In this document: positions 1-8,614 of the stretch, one piece after another
Layout: each line of letters begins with the position of its first letter
Position numbering within the stretch: position 1 is the first letter of the stretch
Source of the DNA: Clostridiales bacterium
Lineage (GTDB): Bacteria; Bacillota; Clostridia; Saccharofermentanales; DTU023
Direction of reading: 5' to 3'
NCBI GenBank assembly: GCA_004556455.1
Contig: SFGY01000003.1
Span: 1 to 64,000, forward strand
DNA length: 64,000 bases
Program-made: the position numbers and the translations under genes
The notes under the pieces: generated by a model
Databases searched by the model: none
Told to the model about the DNA's origin: nothing
What the model saw: the letters and a program-made list of their open reading frames with translations, nothing else

Positions 1-104
1 TGGATAATATGGACACATCAAATAATCAAAAAAATGAGGTATCAAATTTATGAAGCAAAATCCGTTAAATATGATGCCCAACAACGAGTGGGAATAAGCG
101 ACAA

Positions 105-518
105 ATGTGTCACTGTGGAAAAATATTTAACTTGGATGCGGTCGTCCTGGACAGTCCAGATGTCAGGCTCCTGACGGAGTTTTATGCAAAACTTCTGAAC
201 TGGAAGATTGACTTTATCAATGAAGCCACATGCGGCAGGGTTTCGTCCCCTGATGGAGGCTGCAGGCTTCTCATTCAATTAAATGAGATTTATGAGCGAC
301 CTGTCTGGCCCGAGGAAAAATCTTTTCAGCAGCAACAGGAGCATCTGGATTTTGAAGTCAGCAGCCAGGAAGAAATGAAGTCTGCTGTCGAACACGCCCT
401 GAGCTGTGGAGCAAAACTGGCAGAAGCACAGTTTGGTCATAACGAAGAAAAACAAACGGATGATTGGGTCACCCTGATCGACCCGGTCGGGCACCCTTTC
501 TGCTTTGTGATTTGGTAG
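105..518 (+). CDS. VOC-family (glyoxalase/bleomycin-resistance fold) protein
   Basis: A 137-residue single-domain protein. The N-terminal LDAVVLDSPDVRLLTEFYAKLL stretch is typical of the VOC fold (beta strand, then the helix with the FY pair), and the C-terminal WVTLIDPVGHPFCF strand is the usual end of the second beta-alpha-beta-beta-beta module (D/E-P-x-GHPFC). Members bind small molecules or metals and act as lyases, dioxygenases or antibiotic-binding proteins; the substrate here cannot be told. The ATG at 105 has no strong ribosome-binding site, and a TTG a few codons inside could be the real start. It converges on the Nudix remnant on the other strand, with only 12 bases between. Confidence 0.75.
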   Translation: MCHCGKIFNLDAVVLDSPDVRLLTEFYAKLLNWKIDFINEATCGRVSSPDGGCRLLIQLNEIYERPVWPEEKSFQQQQEHLDFEVSSQEEMKSAVEHALSCGAKLAEAQFGHNEEKQTDDWVTLIDPVGHPFCFVIW

Positions 519-530
519 ATTGTGCACGCC

Positions 531-958
531 TTAGCAGGGCTCCCCGGCTTTAAAGCGGCTCATCATTTCATTGGTGAGACTGTAGTCCTGAGAATGAAGC
601 ACAATCTCTTCCGGTCTGAGCCAGGCCGCTTCTTTTAATTTGTTCTCTTCCTGATGTATGGTGGCATCTCCGTCGAGATCACAGTAAAAACCGGCCAGAA
701 GATCCTCAGCAATACCCCAGGGCTGAGATTTGTAATAGCGGATATTTTTAACCCGTAAGCCGACCTCTTCCATGACTTCGCGGGCAACCGTTTCTTCCAG
801 CGTTTCGCCGATTTCTGTAAAACCTGCGATCAGGGCGCCCAGGGTAAAGCCCTGCCGGTAGCGGGTCACGAGGAGGCGGTCGTCGTTAATAACGCCAACA
901 ATTACTGCGGGATTGATTAGGTATTATAGAAAACATGCGGGGCAATATCCTGAATCAT
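531..958 (-). pseudogene. NADH-pyrophosphatase-type Nudix gene with an internal deletion and frameshift
   Basis: The open part (531 to about 923) holds a complete Nudix box (GFTEIGETLEETVAREVMEEVG) followed by the SQPW motif that marks NudC-type NAD(H) pyrophosphatases. Upstream, an ATG at 956-958 with a good RBS (AAAGAGGCG) opens a different frame reading MIQDIAPHVFYNT and then a stop at 917-919. From family knowledge, Clostridia NudC-like proteins begin with MIQDIAPH and reach the PAVIVGV strand only after more than 100 residues, including a zinc ribbon. Here the two ends are almost adjacent and out of frame. The simplest reading is loss of the N-terminal and zinc-ribbon region with a frameshift at about 920-925. 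A shortened Nudix domain could still be made from an internal start such as the ATG at 869. Confidence 0.7.
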
Positions 959-1081
959 GCGCTTTCGCCTCTTTCAATGATTTTTAATGAAGCTGATTTC
1001 TTATTATAGCCGTCTGGAAGGATAGCAAAGTGTCTGCTTCATTTAGAAAGCAGCCAAATCTCCAACTTTTTACAGAAGAGA

Positions 1082-1114
1082 AAGGCAGCCGGTCCATAAG
1101 GAACCTGCTGCCTT
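1082..1114 (-). terminator. Probable intrinsic terminator after hgdH
   Basis: An AGGCAGC/GCTGCCT stem lies 29 bases beyond the hgdH stop, followed on the minus strand by TTTCTCTTC. The T run is interrupted, so termination may be partial. Confidence 0.5.
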
Positions 1115-1142
1115 CCTGTTAATAAAGGAAAAGACGCGAGGC

Positions 1143-2135
1143 TTATATCGCGTTTTCGCAGACTTCGCCTGCAGCAATTTTTCGCAGATTTTCAAAGCTG
1201 GCTTCGATGGTCTGTTTGGTCGCTTTCACCGCGTAAGAACCAAGATGCGGCGTGGAGATAACGCGTGGGTAGAGATTTTTCACGCCCTGAATCACGGTCA
1301 TGTTTTCATCGTATTCTTCAGGCATCTTGAAGAAGAACTTGGATTCGTTCTCAAGAGTATCCAGTCCGGCACCGTAGATTTGATCCGTAGAGATCGCACG
1401 GTAAAGGGCTTCGGTATCCACCAGCTCACCCCGGGCGCAGTTGATGACAATGGCTGTTTTTTTCATCATCTCAAATTCTTTTTCTCCCAGAACCTTTCCC
1501 TGAGAGGCGATGTAGGGACAATGCAGGGAGATGATATCGCTGTTGCGGATGAGGTATTCCTTATCCACCAGCTCGCAAAATTCTTCAACGCCTTTGGGCG
1601 GATAAGGATCATAAGCCAGAACACGGGCCGAGAGGCTGGAAAAGACCCTGGCGACAATCTGACCAATTCTGCCAATGCCGATGATGCCGATGGTACTGCT
1701 GTTCACTTCGTTATTGAACATATCAGGATCTGTCTCAAACTGACCCATATGTGTGCGGCTGACAATATAGGGCAGCCTTCTGTGCAGTGCGAAGGCCATG
1801 CTGACCGCCAGCTCTGCCACCGCATAGGGAGAAGCAGCCGGCGTTCTGGCCATTTGAAATCCCAGCTCATGTGCTGCTTTCAGGTCGATGTGATCGGTTC
1901 CGACAGACCGCGTCAATAGATAAGGAATGCCGAGTTCTTTAAAAACCTGCAGATTATGCTGATTCGCCTTGCAATTTCCGCGCAGCAGAACGGCGTCACA
2001 GCCTTTTGCGAGTCGTGCCGATTCTTCGGTATCAAGGTAGCGTGCTGTCAGGACCAGGTCATAGTGGAATTGCTCATTGATCTCTTCAAAGAGGGGACGT
2101 TCTACCCGACGAACACCATAACAAAATACTTTCAT
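1143..2135 (-). CDS. hgdH: (R)-2-hydroxyglutarate dehydrogenase
   Basis: A D-2-hydroxyacid dehydrogenase of 330 residues. It reduces 2-oxoglutarate with NADH to (R)-2-hydroxyglutarate, the first committed step of the hydroxyglutarate route. The Rossmann motif GIIGIGRIG is at about residues 150-158; the substrate Arg (NCARGELVDTEA) and catalytic His (STPHLGS) follow. The N-terminus (MKVFCYGVR, LRGNCKANQ, TRSVGTDHID) resembles Acidaminococcus fermentans HgdH more than D-lactate dehydrogenases. The start at 2135 has a strong AAAGGAGTG site. It is the last gene of the operon, 89 bases after bioY, and this context favours hydroxyglutarate over lactate as substrate. Confidence 0.88.
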   Translation of the reverse strand: MKVFCYGVRRVERPLFEEINEQFHYDLVLTARYLDTEESARLAKGCDAVLLRGNCKANQHNLQVFKELGIPYLLTRSVGTDHIDLKAAHELGFQMARTPAASPYAVAELAVSMAFALHRRLPYIVSRTHMGQFETDPDMFNNEVNSSTIGIIGIGRIGQIVARVFSSLSARVLAYDPYPPKGVEEFCELVDKEYLIRNSDIISLHCPYIASQGKVLGEKEFEMMKKTAIVINCARGELVDTEALYRAISTDQIYGAGLDTLENESKFFFKMPEEYDENMTVIQGVKNLYPRVISTPHLGSYAVKATKQTIEASFENLRKIAAGEVCENAI

Positions 2136-2224
2136 TTGATTGCACTCCTTTTAATTTATCATGCAATATTTTTGTTTCATGTCATATTTTTGCGCCGCTT
2201 GCAGCAAAGAGCCGACGAGGGCCA

Positions 2225-2833
2225 TCAGAACCGAAGGGCCAGCTGTTTAAGAGATGCAAAACAAAGGCGTTTGTCAAGCTGACCGACAGCTGTCCAGGCT
2301 GCGGCCACCGATAAAACATCCTTCGCAAGAAAAGGCAGGCTTCCGACCATGAAGGCTCGTGCCGGCGACAGTTTCAGGACGAGCATAAGACCACAAAGTC
2401 CCATGGCATGACAGCAGGCAAGACCGGCAAGTCCGCAGATGATCCCAAGCGTCCGGGAGGGACGCAGTCGCGAGAGTCCGGTCACCAAAGCCATGGCGGC
2501 AAAGCCCAGGAGGAAACCTGAAGTCGGTCCCAGAAAACACTGGAATCCACCTTTAAAACCTGCAAAAACCGGAAGTCCCAATGCTCCCATCAGGAGATAA
2601 AGGACGACAGCCCGGAAAGCCTGGCTTGAACCCGCCCAATAGGCGATAAAAGCCAGAGCAAAGGTTTGCAGGGTCATGGGAACGCCGCCAGGAAGAGGTA
2701 TGGAGATCTGCGAGAATACGGACAGAATAGCGGCCAGAAGAGCCATCTGAAGCCAGCCGCTCAGTCTGCTATGCTGCTCTGTTTTTTCTTTCTGCAATAA
2801 GCTATTTTGTTTCAAAGCTTCATTTTCTGGCAT
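2225..2833 (-). CDS. bioY: BioY biotin-uptake protein (ECF S component)
   Basis: About 202 residues with roughly six membrane segments and the BioY pattern: ISIPLPGGVPMTLQTFAL near the first helix, then LMGALGLPVFAGFKGG and GPTSGFLLGF. BioY binds biotin in the membrane and usually works with EcfA/A'/T, which are not in this window. The ATG at 2833 is preferred over 2839 because it is seven bases from the GAGGAGG site, which abuts the earlier ATG. It lies just after birA. Import and ligation of biotin together supply the prosthetic group needed by GcdC in the same operon. Confidence 0.9.
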   Translation of the reverse strand: MPENEALKQNSLLQKEKTEQHSRLSGWLQMALLAAILSVFSQISIPLPGGVPMTLQTFALAFIAYWAGSSQAFRAVVLYLLMGALGLPVFAGFKGGFQCFLGPTSGFLLGFAAMALVTGLSRLRPSRTLGIICGLAGLACCHAMGLCGLMLVLKLSPARAFMVGSLPFLAKDVLSVAAAWTAVGQLDKRLCFASLKQLALRF

Positions 2834-2845
2834 GGTCATGCCTCC

Positions 2846-3586
2846 TCAGGCGAGAAGGCTGACATCGCCGCAGTTAAAGCTGCGTAATTCGCCCGTCCCA
2901 ATTTTTAAAAGCAAGCAGCCGCTTTCATTGATACCGGCAGCTAGTCCCCGACATTCACTGTTTCCGTCACGGAGTAAAACCTTGTGACCGATCAAAAGAC
3001 TGCGTTCGCGATAGGTCCTGAGCAGGCGCATGCGGTCTTTGCACTCTATGACGTAATGAAGATTTTTCAGAAACGCCTGGGCCAATCGGTCACTGAGATC
3101 AAGGCCTTCTGGTTTTCTGCTCAGTAAAGTCCCGGCGCTTGAGTTCAGTTCTTCCGGAAAGCCCTCCTCCGGAGGATAAAGATTGACCCCCAGGCCAATC
3201 ACCACACTGTCGAGCTTGCCACTTTGCGGAGAAGCCACAGCTTCCGTGAGAATGCCTGCGACTTTTTTATTATTCAAATAAAGATCGTTGACCCACTTAA
3301 TGGCCGGGCTGACGTAAACGACCTCTTCTATGGCCTGGACCACAGCCAGAGCAGCCAGCGAGGTGAGCATGATGGAATCAGGAGAGAGAGGCAGCTCGCG
3401 CAGCAGGACACTCATATAAAGTCCGCTGCCCCTGGGGGAAAAAAAGTTTCTACCCCGTTTGCCGCGTCCCTGGCTCTGACCATTGGCAAGGACTGCCGTC
3501 CAGGCCGGTAGTCCTTCTTGAGCCTTTTCTTTGAGGTAATCGTTCGTGGACGGCAGCTCTTCAAAACGAATGATGTTATCGCTCAT
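2846..3586 (-). CDS. birA: Biotin--protein ligase (no DNA-binding domain)
   Basis: A 246-residue ligase that makes biotinyl-AMP and transfers biotin to a lysine of carrier domains. Visible motifs are GRGKRGR (residues 40-46, biotinyl-AMP loop), KWVND (97-101) and KKVAGILTEA. There is no N-terminal helix-turn-helix, so it should be only an enzyme and not a biotin repressor. Its ATG overlaps the hgdB stop (ATGA), showing tight coupling to the dehydratase genes. The likely client is GcdC Lys98. It also carries the BPL C-terminal small domain (GHKVLLRDG...GINESGCLLL). Confidence 0.92.
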   Translation of the reverse strand: MSDNIIRFEELPSTNDYLKEKAQEGLPAWTAVLANGQSQGRGKRGRNFFSPRGSGLYMSVLLRELPLSPDSIMLTSLAALAVVQAIEEVVYVSPAIKWVNDLYLNNKKVAGILTEAVASPQSGKLDSVVIGLGVNLYPPEEGFPEELNSSAGTLLSRKPEGLDLSDRLAQAFLKNLHYVIECKDRMRLLRTYRERSLLIGHKVLLRDGNSECRGLAAGINESGCLLLKIGTGELRSFNCGDVSLLA

Positions 3587-4731
3587 GTTCCCATCTCCCT
3601 CTTCTCCGAGAGCATGGCCGCAAAGGTTTCCAGAGACGTTTCAGCCTGGCCAAAATCCACCATTTCATGACTGTAGGAAAGCTTCAGCAACGACGCCCCC
3701 GCTTCGCTCACGGCTCGGCTCAGATCGGGGAATTCAAGCTCTTCCGGATCGCAGAAAACCATCATGATCTGAACCAGACCGTCCGCATGGCTGTCGCGAA
3801 TAAGGCGTTTAATATAGCTGCTGCGGGAATAAATGGTGGGATCATAGAGAAGAGGGTCTTGATTCTGGCGGCTGAACTGTAAGGCCAGAGCGCGGATCGG
3901 GTCACCCTCTTCAGCTGCATCAACACGAATACCGCGGCTTTCCTGGGCCAGATCATCTCCGACAATGGCCAGTTGATATTGATCAAAGAGCTGCAGGAGT
4001 TTTTCACTGTCGAGAAGGATCCCCGATGTGACAACACGGAAACCTGAAAAATCAGGAACTGCCGCTGCTTCCAGAGCCTGATTCAGTTCTCTGAGAAGAC
4101 GGCTGTGTTCCTCTTTACGCATAAAATAAGAGGCTTTCATCACCAGATGCCGGTCTACCGCAGAGATCAGGCCTGCTTTCTCAGCGCAGAGGGTACAGAA
4201 ACGCCTCTTTTCCCGTCGGTTTTCGTTGTAAATGCGGATTGCCCTTCTGATATCTTCTTCGCCAATGGGGCGGTCAGAAATCTTCTCCAGTTCCGTACAA
4301 AGATTTTCCAGAAGTTGGGCGAAATAGGTCACACCGTAGCCGGTACGTCGATTCTGGGGATGAGCCAGGAACAGCATGGGAATATCAGCACCCACTTTGA
4401 AGTTCTGAGAAGCCGGACGGAGAGTGTCGCATAGAACGGAGAAAAGTACCGCAGAAAGGCCGTCGAGGCTTCCATCCAACGCCATTTCCATGTTCATCTG
4501 GGCAAGTGAGCAATAAAAGGAAGCGAAATATTCCCTGGCTTTTTTCGGCACACCAGCTTTGCCCCAGAGCCCGAAGGGCACCATACCTGCTGCTTCAATC
4601 AACTCCTCAGGGGCATAATAGGGGGTACAGCCAATGGCTTTCATGCCCTGACTCCGATATTTTTTTAACTGTTCTTCGGGATGTCTCGCCACGTGCGCAA
4701 ATTCACTCAGGCATTCTTTGATGCTCGCCAT
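3583..4731 (-). CDS. hgdB: (R)-2-hydroxyglutaryl-CoA dehydratase, beta subunit
   Basis: With HgdA it forms the iron-sulfur dehydratase that removes water from 2-hydroxyglutaryl-CoA by a ketyl-radical mechanism, giving (E)-glutaconyl-CoA. The 382-residue product from this start (ASIKECLSEF) matches the Acidaminococcus subunit in length and in KAIGCTPYYAPEELIEAAGMVP, ASFYCSLAQ and VLCDTLRP, which carry cluster-ligand cysteines, and in MMVFCDPEELEFPDL near the end. I chose 4731 rather than the upstream 4776 because a GGGGAGGAAAAC site precedes it and the hgdA stop abuts it as TGAGATG. The C-terminus overlaps birA. Confidence 0.92.
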   Translation of the reverse strand: MASIKECLSEFAHVARHPEEQLKKYRSQGMKAIGCTPYYAPEELIEAAGMVPFGLWGKAGVPKKAREYFASFYCSLAQMNMEMALDGSLDGLSAVLFSVLCDTLRPASQNFKVGADIPMLFLAHPQNRRTGYGVTYFAQLLENLCTELEKISDRPIGEEDIRRAIRIYNENRREKRRFCTLCAEKAGLISAVDRHLVMKASYFMRKEEHSRLLRELNQALEAAAVPDFSGFRVVTSGILLDSEKLLQLFDQYQLAIVGDDLAQESRGIRVDAAEEGDPIRALALQFSRQNQDPLLYDPTIYSRSSYIKRLIRDSHADGLVQIMMVFCDPEELEFPDLSRAVSEAGASLLKLSYSHEMVDFGQAETSLETFAAMLSEKREMGT

Positions 4732-4732
4732 C

Positions 4733-6001
4733 TCAGTTTTCCTCCCCCCGGCCTTTGGCCATTTCCATTTCCTCAAACAGACCTTCTACCCTGGTCTGAT
4801 ACTGTTCGTCTGAGTAGTTGCGCGGATCAGCCTGGTCGCCGTCAAAAGAAACCACAGGAATCTGCAGATCACGACGAAAACGCCGTTCCATTTCGGGCAT
4901 ATATCCGCTCCAGGGTTTGCAGCTGCGGTTGTAGTGAACCAGCGCTCCATCTACCTGGTTTTCACGGCAGAGGGTTTCACGCCATTCCACCCCGGTTTCC
5001 AGACAGACAGAGTTCGGCGCTTTGCAATAGGCGCGCATGAGTCCATCCAGGTCGTCATAAACAAAACCGAAAGCCGGAGCATAGACGACGGCTGTGGTGT
5101 TGATGCCTTTGCTTTTCAAAGGGGTGAAGAGTTTCTTTAATTCGGGCCAGCAGGGTATGCCCTCGAACATAATGCGGTAGTTCTCATCGTAGTGCCAGGT
5201 CGAATGTCCCTCTTTGACGGCGGCTTCGTATTCCTCCGCCAGCTGCTCAAAACCTTCCGCTGTTTCGACACGGCAACGGGCCGTGACAATGTCCGCCATG
5301 TGATTAAAAAGGTCGAAACCAGCCAGCGGGGAGGGTTTCACCGAACAATACGAACAGGCTTTAAGCCAGGCTTTGGCACTGCGGTTGGCGTTGCGGCAAA
5401 CCTCTGCAAAACGCTGCTCATCCCATTTCTTTCCGGAAATGGCTTCCAGCTGCTGAATGGCATCGTAGAATTGGCCTTTCATGTAATCCACAGCATCCTG
5501 AGAAACTTCAGGCGTGTTGTTGTAGGGAACATCAAACATGATGAGCGGAATATTTTTCATACGGGCAATATTCTCGTACCACTTGGTCATGCAGTTGCAG
5601 ATGTTATTGCAGCAAAGGACGAAATCCGGCTGAGGCATGGGTCGTTCTTCTGCCTCTACCCCGGCCGCATAGGCCAGACTGATGCGACAGTAGCCGCAGA
5701 TGTCGTTGTCGTAGCCCATGGCCTCTGCGGCTTCGCAGAGACGCTGTCCTCCATGGCGCGCGGCAATGCCGGCCGCCTGGTTTTCGGGATAAACAACATG
5801 CAGCCCCAGGGTTTCACAGATCTCGGCCGGGAACTTGGATGCGGACCAGCCTACGAGTTCGCCTCTTGCCTTCGCTTCAAAGGCTTCTTCATAAACCTTT
5901 GCCACTACCTCACGCAGCATGAGTTTGGCTTCTTTCTTCTCACCGTCTGCAGAAGGATTCTCTCTGTTTTTTTCTGCAAACTCTCCTTTTTGTTCAGCCA
6001 C
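4733..6001 (-). CDS. hgdA: (R)-2-hydroxyglutaryl-CoA dehydratase, alpha subunit
   Basis: The larger dehydratase subunit. Diagnostic stretches are GWSASKFPAEICE, YPENQAAGIAARHG, GYDNDICGYCRISLAYAAG, FVLCCNNICNCMTKWYENIAR, HYNRSCKPWSGYMPEMERRF and FDGDQADPRNY; the cysteines include the [4Fe-4S] ligands. At 422 residues it is about 55 shorter than my recollection of the 477-residue A. fermentans protein. The difference falls after SLAYAAG, where that protein has an extra loop. The start is a GTG (5999-6001) behind a strong AAAGGAGACAAGG site; the ATG at residue 28 is a less likely alternative. It sits between hgdC and hgdB. Confidence 0.93.
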   Translation of the reverse strand: MAEQKGEFAEKNRENPSADGEKKEAKLMLREVVAKVYEEAFEAKARGELVGWSASKFPAEICETLGLHVVYPENQAAGIAARHGGQRLCEAAEAMGYDNDICGYCRISLAYAAGVEAEERPMPQPDFVLCCNNICNCMTKWYENIARMKNIPLIMFDVPYNNTPEVSQDAVDYMKGQFYDAIQQLEAISGKKWDEQRFAEVCRNANRSAKAWLKACSYCSVKPSPLAGFDLFNHMADIVTARCRVETAEGFEQLAEEYEAAVKEGHSTWHYDENYRIMFEGIPCWPELKKLFTPLKSKGINTTAVVYAPAFGFVYDDLDGLMRAYCKAPNSVCLETGVEWRETLCRENQVDGALVHYNRSCKPWSGYMPEMERRFRRDLQIPVVSFDGDQADPRNYSDEQYQTRVEGLFEEMEMAKGRGEEN

Positions 6002-6016
6002 CCTTGTCTCCTTTCC

Positions 6017-6823
6017 TCAATTTGAGTTTTCAGCTGCCAGCTTGTGGCAGCGCTGCCAGGCAAAGAGTGCAGCCCCCAGGGCTCCGACGTGCTGACAGTA
6101 TTCATGACTTTTGATCGGATGCCCCAGAGCCTCTGCCAAAGCATTGCGTACAGCCCGGTTATGCGCGACTCCGCCCGTCATCACAAGTTCATCACGGACG
6201 CCAATACGACGGGCAAGTCCGGCAACCTTGGACGCAATGGCCACACAGATACCTCGAATAAGATCGGCCTTGTCACAGCCTGCGGCCAGCTGGGAAATCA
6301 CTTCGGATTCGGCAAAGACCGTGCAGGTAGAGCTGATGATAATTTCTTTCTGAGCGCATTCCGCATAATCTGCAAGTTCGTCTGTCCGTAATTCAAGAAT
6401 GTGCGCCATGACGTCCAGAAAACGCCCTGTTCCAGCTGCGCATTTATCGTTCATGACAAAATTTTCCAGCATCCCGTTGGGGCCAATGCTGAGTACCTTC
6501 ACATCCTGACCCCCGATATCAATGACGCTGCGCACCCCTGGAAAGAGAAAATGAGCCCCCCTGGCATGGCAGGAAAGTTCGCTCATGCTCTGCTCTGCGA
6601 TAGTGAGCTGCTTGCGCCCGTAACCCGTGGCCAGGATTTCCGCCATCTCGGATGTCGTTTTTCCGGCCTTTTCCAGGACTTCTTCAATGGCGCGTCCAGG
6701 GCCGCTGCTCCCTGCTCCATAAGGAACCAGAGAAAGCGCCACAATCTCTCTGCCATCACGGAGAATCACACATTTGCTCGCCGTAGAGCCAACGTCGACG
6801 CCCAGCGTGTACACTTCGTCCAT
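6017..6823 (-). CDS. hgdC: Activator (archerase) of 2-hydroxyglutaryl-CoA dehydratase
   Basis: A 268-residue ASKHA-fold ATPase. The homodimer holds one [4Fe-4S] cluster and drives a low-potential electron into HgdAB at the cost of ATP, which makes the enzyme extremely oxygen sensitive. The phosphate-binding DVGSTASKC lies at residues 10-18. The cluster cysteines are in DKCAAGTGR (Cys128) and SSTCTVFAESE (Cys167), matching Cys127/Cys166 of the Acidaminococcus protein. GQDVK and TGGVAHN are the other nucleotide motifs. The start at 6823 is set by the family N-terminus (xxVYTLGVDVG) and the TGAGATG junction with gctB. Confidence 0.95.
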   Translation of the reverse strand: MDEVYTLGVDVGSTASKCVILRDGREIVALSLVPYGAGSSGPGRAIEEVLEKAGKTTSEMAEILATGYGRKQLTIAEQSMSELSCHARGAHFLFPGVRSVIDIGGQDVKVLSIGPNGMLENFVMNDKCAAGTGRFLDVMAHILELRTDELADYAECAQKEIIISSTCTVFAESEVISQLAAGCDKADLIRGICVAIASKVAGLARRIGVRDELVMTGGVAHNRAVRNALAEALGHPIKSHEYCQHVGALGAALFAWQRCHKLAAENSN

Positions 6824-6824
6824 C

Positions 6825-7625
6825 TCAGCCCTCTTTCCCAGGAATGACGATAAAGCTTTGTTTCGGATCGATTTCCTCACGGATAAGGCGGATGATCTCA
6901 GGTTCGGGGGGAGGCGTCATCGTGGCTTTAGAGACATCAATCTCAAAACCGGTATTCTCAATCACCTCTTCCGGACTTGAGCTTTCGTAATAATGGGCCA
7001 GATACATACGCCGGGTTTGGGGATCAAATTTCATAATGCCTAGATCGGTGACGACCATCTTCGGACCGCGGTTGGCAGGAAGACCGGCGCGCTCTCTGCC
7101 GCCCGGACCGTCCATCCAGCCTGCACTGGTCACGTAGTCAATTTTTTCCATAAAGCGGCGCTTCTCGTGTTGCATCATGATGATGGTGTTGACAAAAGTC
7201 GCGATGCCATTTGCCCCGCCAGATCCCGTAAAACGGGTTTTGGGCCGGTGATAGTCGCCGATACAGGTCGAGTTTACATTGCCGTAAGGATCAATCTGTG
7301 CACCGCCGATAAAAGCGATGAGACGCTCGTCATCGTGCAGCCAGGCATTGGTTTCAAAACCGACAAAACGTATATTCGTCCACTGCGTGCCACAGTGTGC
7401 CATGAAGCGGTTATCCCCAACGCTGCGGGGCACTTCAATAGGGCGGCAGTCCATCAGCCCTGATTCCACAATCAGGGAGCAGTTGGGCGCATAGGCGCGC
7501 TTGGCCAGTGAGGCCCCGATCAGGGGCAGCCCCGTACCTACAATGACAATCTGCCCATCGCGAATGCAGCGGGCAATGGCCACGGCCTGCATCTCTTTGT
7601 TGGTGTAAGCGAATTTCTCAGACAT
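6825..7625 (-). CDS. gctB: Glutaconate CoA-transferase, subunit B
   Basis: The 266-residue catalytic subunit of the class I CoA-transferase that moves CoA from acetyl-CoA or glutaconyl-CoA onto (R)-2-hydroxyglutarate. The active-site glutamate is in VESGLMDCRP; counted from this start it is Glu54, the same number as in the A. fermentans enzyme. Also visible are GTGLPLIGASLAKR, GGAQIDPYGNVNST and GSGGANGIATF. The ATG at 7625 overlaps the last eight bases of gctA (ATGTCTGA), so translation is coupled. The stop is followed at once by the hgdC start. Confidence 0.94.
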   Translation of the reverse strand: MSEKFAYTNKEMQAVAIARCIRDGQIVIVGTGLPLIGASLAKRAYAPNCSLIVESGLMDCRPIEVPRSVGDNRFMAHCGTQWTNIRFVGFETNAWLHDDERLIAFIGGAQIDPYGNVNSTCIGDYHRPKTRFTGSGGANGIATFVNTIIMMQHEKRRFMEKIDYVTSAGWMDGPGGRERAGLPANRGPKMVVTDLGIMKFDPQTRRMYLAHYYESSSPEEVIENTGFEIDVSKATMTPPPEPEIIRLIREEIDPKQSFIVIPGKEG

Positions 7626-8613
7626 TCTGCTTCTCCTTACTGTTTTGCGAAGCGCCCTCCAGGGCAAAGTCAAAGGTATAGCCGTAACCGGAGGTTACAC
7701 GCAGGCGATTGAGATAAGTAAAGCCGAAATAATCCAGATATTCTTCATGAGTTTTGAAGGCGTCAACATATTTGGCCTTAAAGGCAGCAAAGCCTTCTTC
7801 CGTCTTGCTGGCGGCGTCATACTCTTTGAGGTAGGGATTATCGTAATCGTAGTAGTTGTAGCACTGGGCGGGATGAGCTCCATAGGGGGCGTGTACCACG
7901 CATTTCGGAATAAAACACGGAATGGAATTTTTCTCCGGCTCACGTCGTATTTCTTCGTTGCTCATAAGCTCTTCACAGGTGACAATGAGATTTTTTGCAG
8001 CTATGGCAATATCCACGTCGTGGAATTCGTCGCCTTCAATGCGGCAGGTTCCGTCCGGCGAAGCCTTCTGCACGTGGATAATCGCCGTGTCGATGCGGGG
8101 TACGGGAACACATACCGTTTTCTCGCCGGGACGGAAGGGATTGTCCATCATGACATATTTTTTCGGCGCTAATTTGGGAAGACTGGCACGAACTTCTTCT
8201 GAAATACCACATTCATCGACCAGGCCGGAACCCAGCATCATGCGCACAGGGAGGAAAGGCAATCCCAGCGAAGCTGCGTGAATCATCAGCATCTCGACAT
8301 CCTGGGAATAATCCTCAAAGAGCAGGGTACCTGTCTCGATGGCCTTGCGAAAACGGCGGGACACGTTGGTCACGCCGGAATTTGCCGTGTAGCAGTTGAT
8401 GTAAGCTTTAACCCGGCCTGCCCCAATGAGCAGATCCCAGTCACCACCGGCAGGACCGGCCATTGCGATCAGATCCTTCTGCCCCTGGCGCAAAATCTCA
8501 TGCACCGCCGCATAGGGCTTGCGGTTCGTTGTAAAACCGCCGAGCGATACAATATCACCGTCTTTCACATAACGGCGGATGGCCTCCTGCAGACTGAGCA
8601 ATTTGTTATTCAT
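7618..8613 (-). CDS. gctA: Glutaconate CoA-transferase, subunit A
   Basis: About 331 residues. Partner of GctB; it shapes the CoA site. Family features include GDIVSLGGFTTNRKPYAAVHEILRQG, AGGDWDLLIG, AYINCYTANSGVTNVSRRFRKA, LPFLPVRMMLGSG and APYGAHPAQCYNYYDYDNP. The ATG at 8613 is preferred over 8637 because AAAGGAGAA lies just before it and the gcdA stop forms the same TGAGATG junction seen elsewhere in this operon. Residue-level similarity to the Acidaminococcus protein is high throughout. Confidence 0.94.
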   Translation of the reverse strand: MNNKLLSLQEAIRRYVKDGDIVSLGGFTTNRKPYAAVHEILRQGQKDLIAMAGPAGGDWDLLIGAGRVKAYINCYTANSGVTNVSRRFRKAIETGTLLFEDYSQDVEMLMIHAASLGLPFLPVRMMLGSGLVDECGISEEVRASLPKLAPKKYVMMDNPFRPGEKTVCVPVPRIDTAIIHVQKASPDGTCRIEGDEFHDVDIAIAAKNLIVTCEELMSNEEIRREPEKNSIPCFIPKCVVHAPYGAHPAQCYNYYDYDNPYLKEYDAASKTEEGFAAFKAKYVDAFKTHEEYLDYFGFTYLNRLRVTSGYGYTFDFALEGASQNSKEKQNV

Positions 8614-8614
8614 C

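Noticed and set aside
1245..1919. Long open frame opposite hgdH
   Set aside because: Antisense to a clearly recognised gene; its product has no family pattern and reflects codon bias of the real gene.
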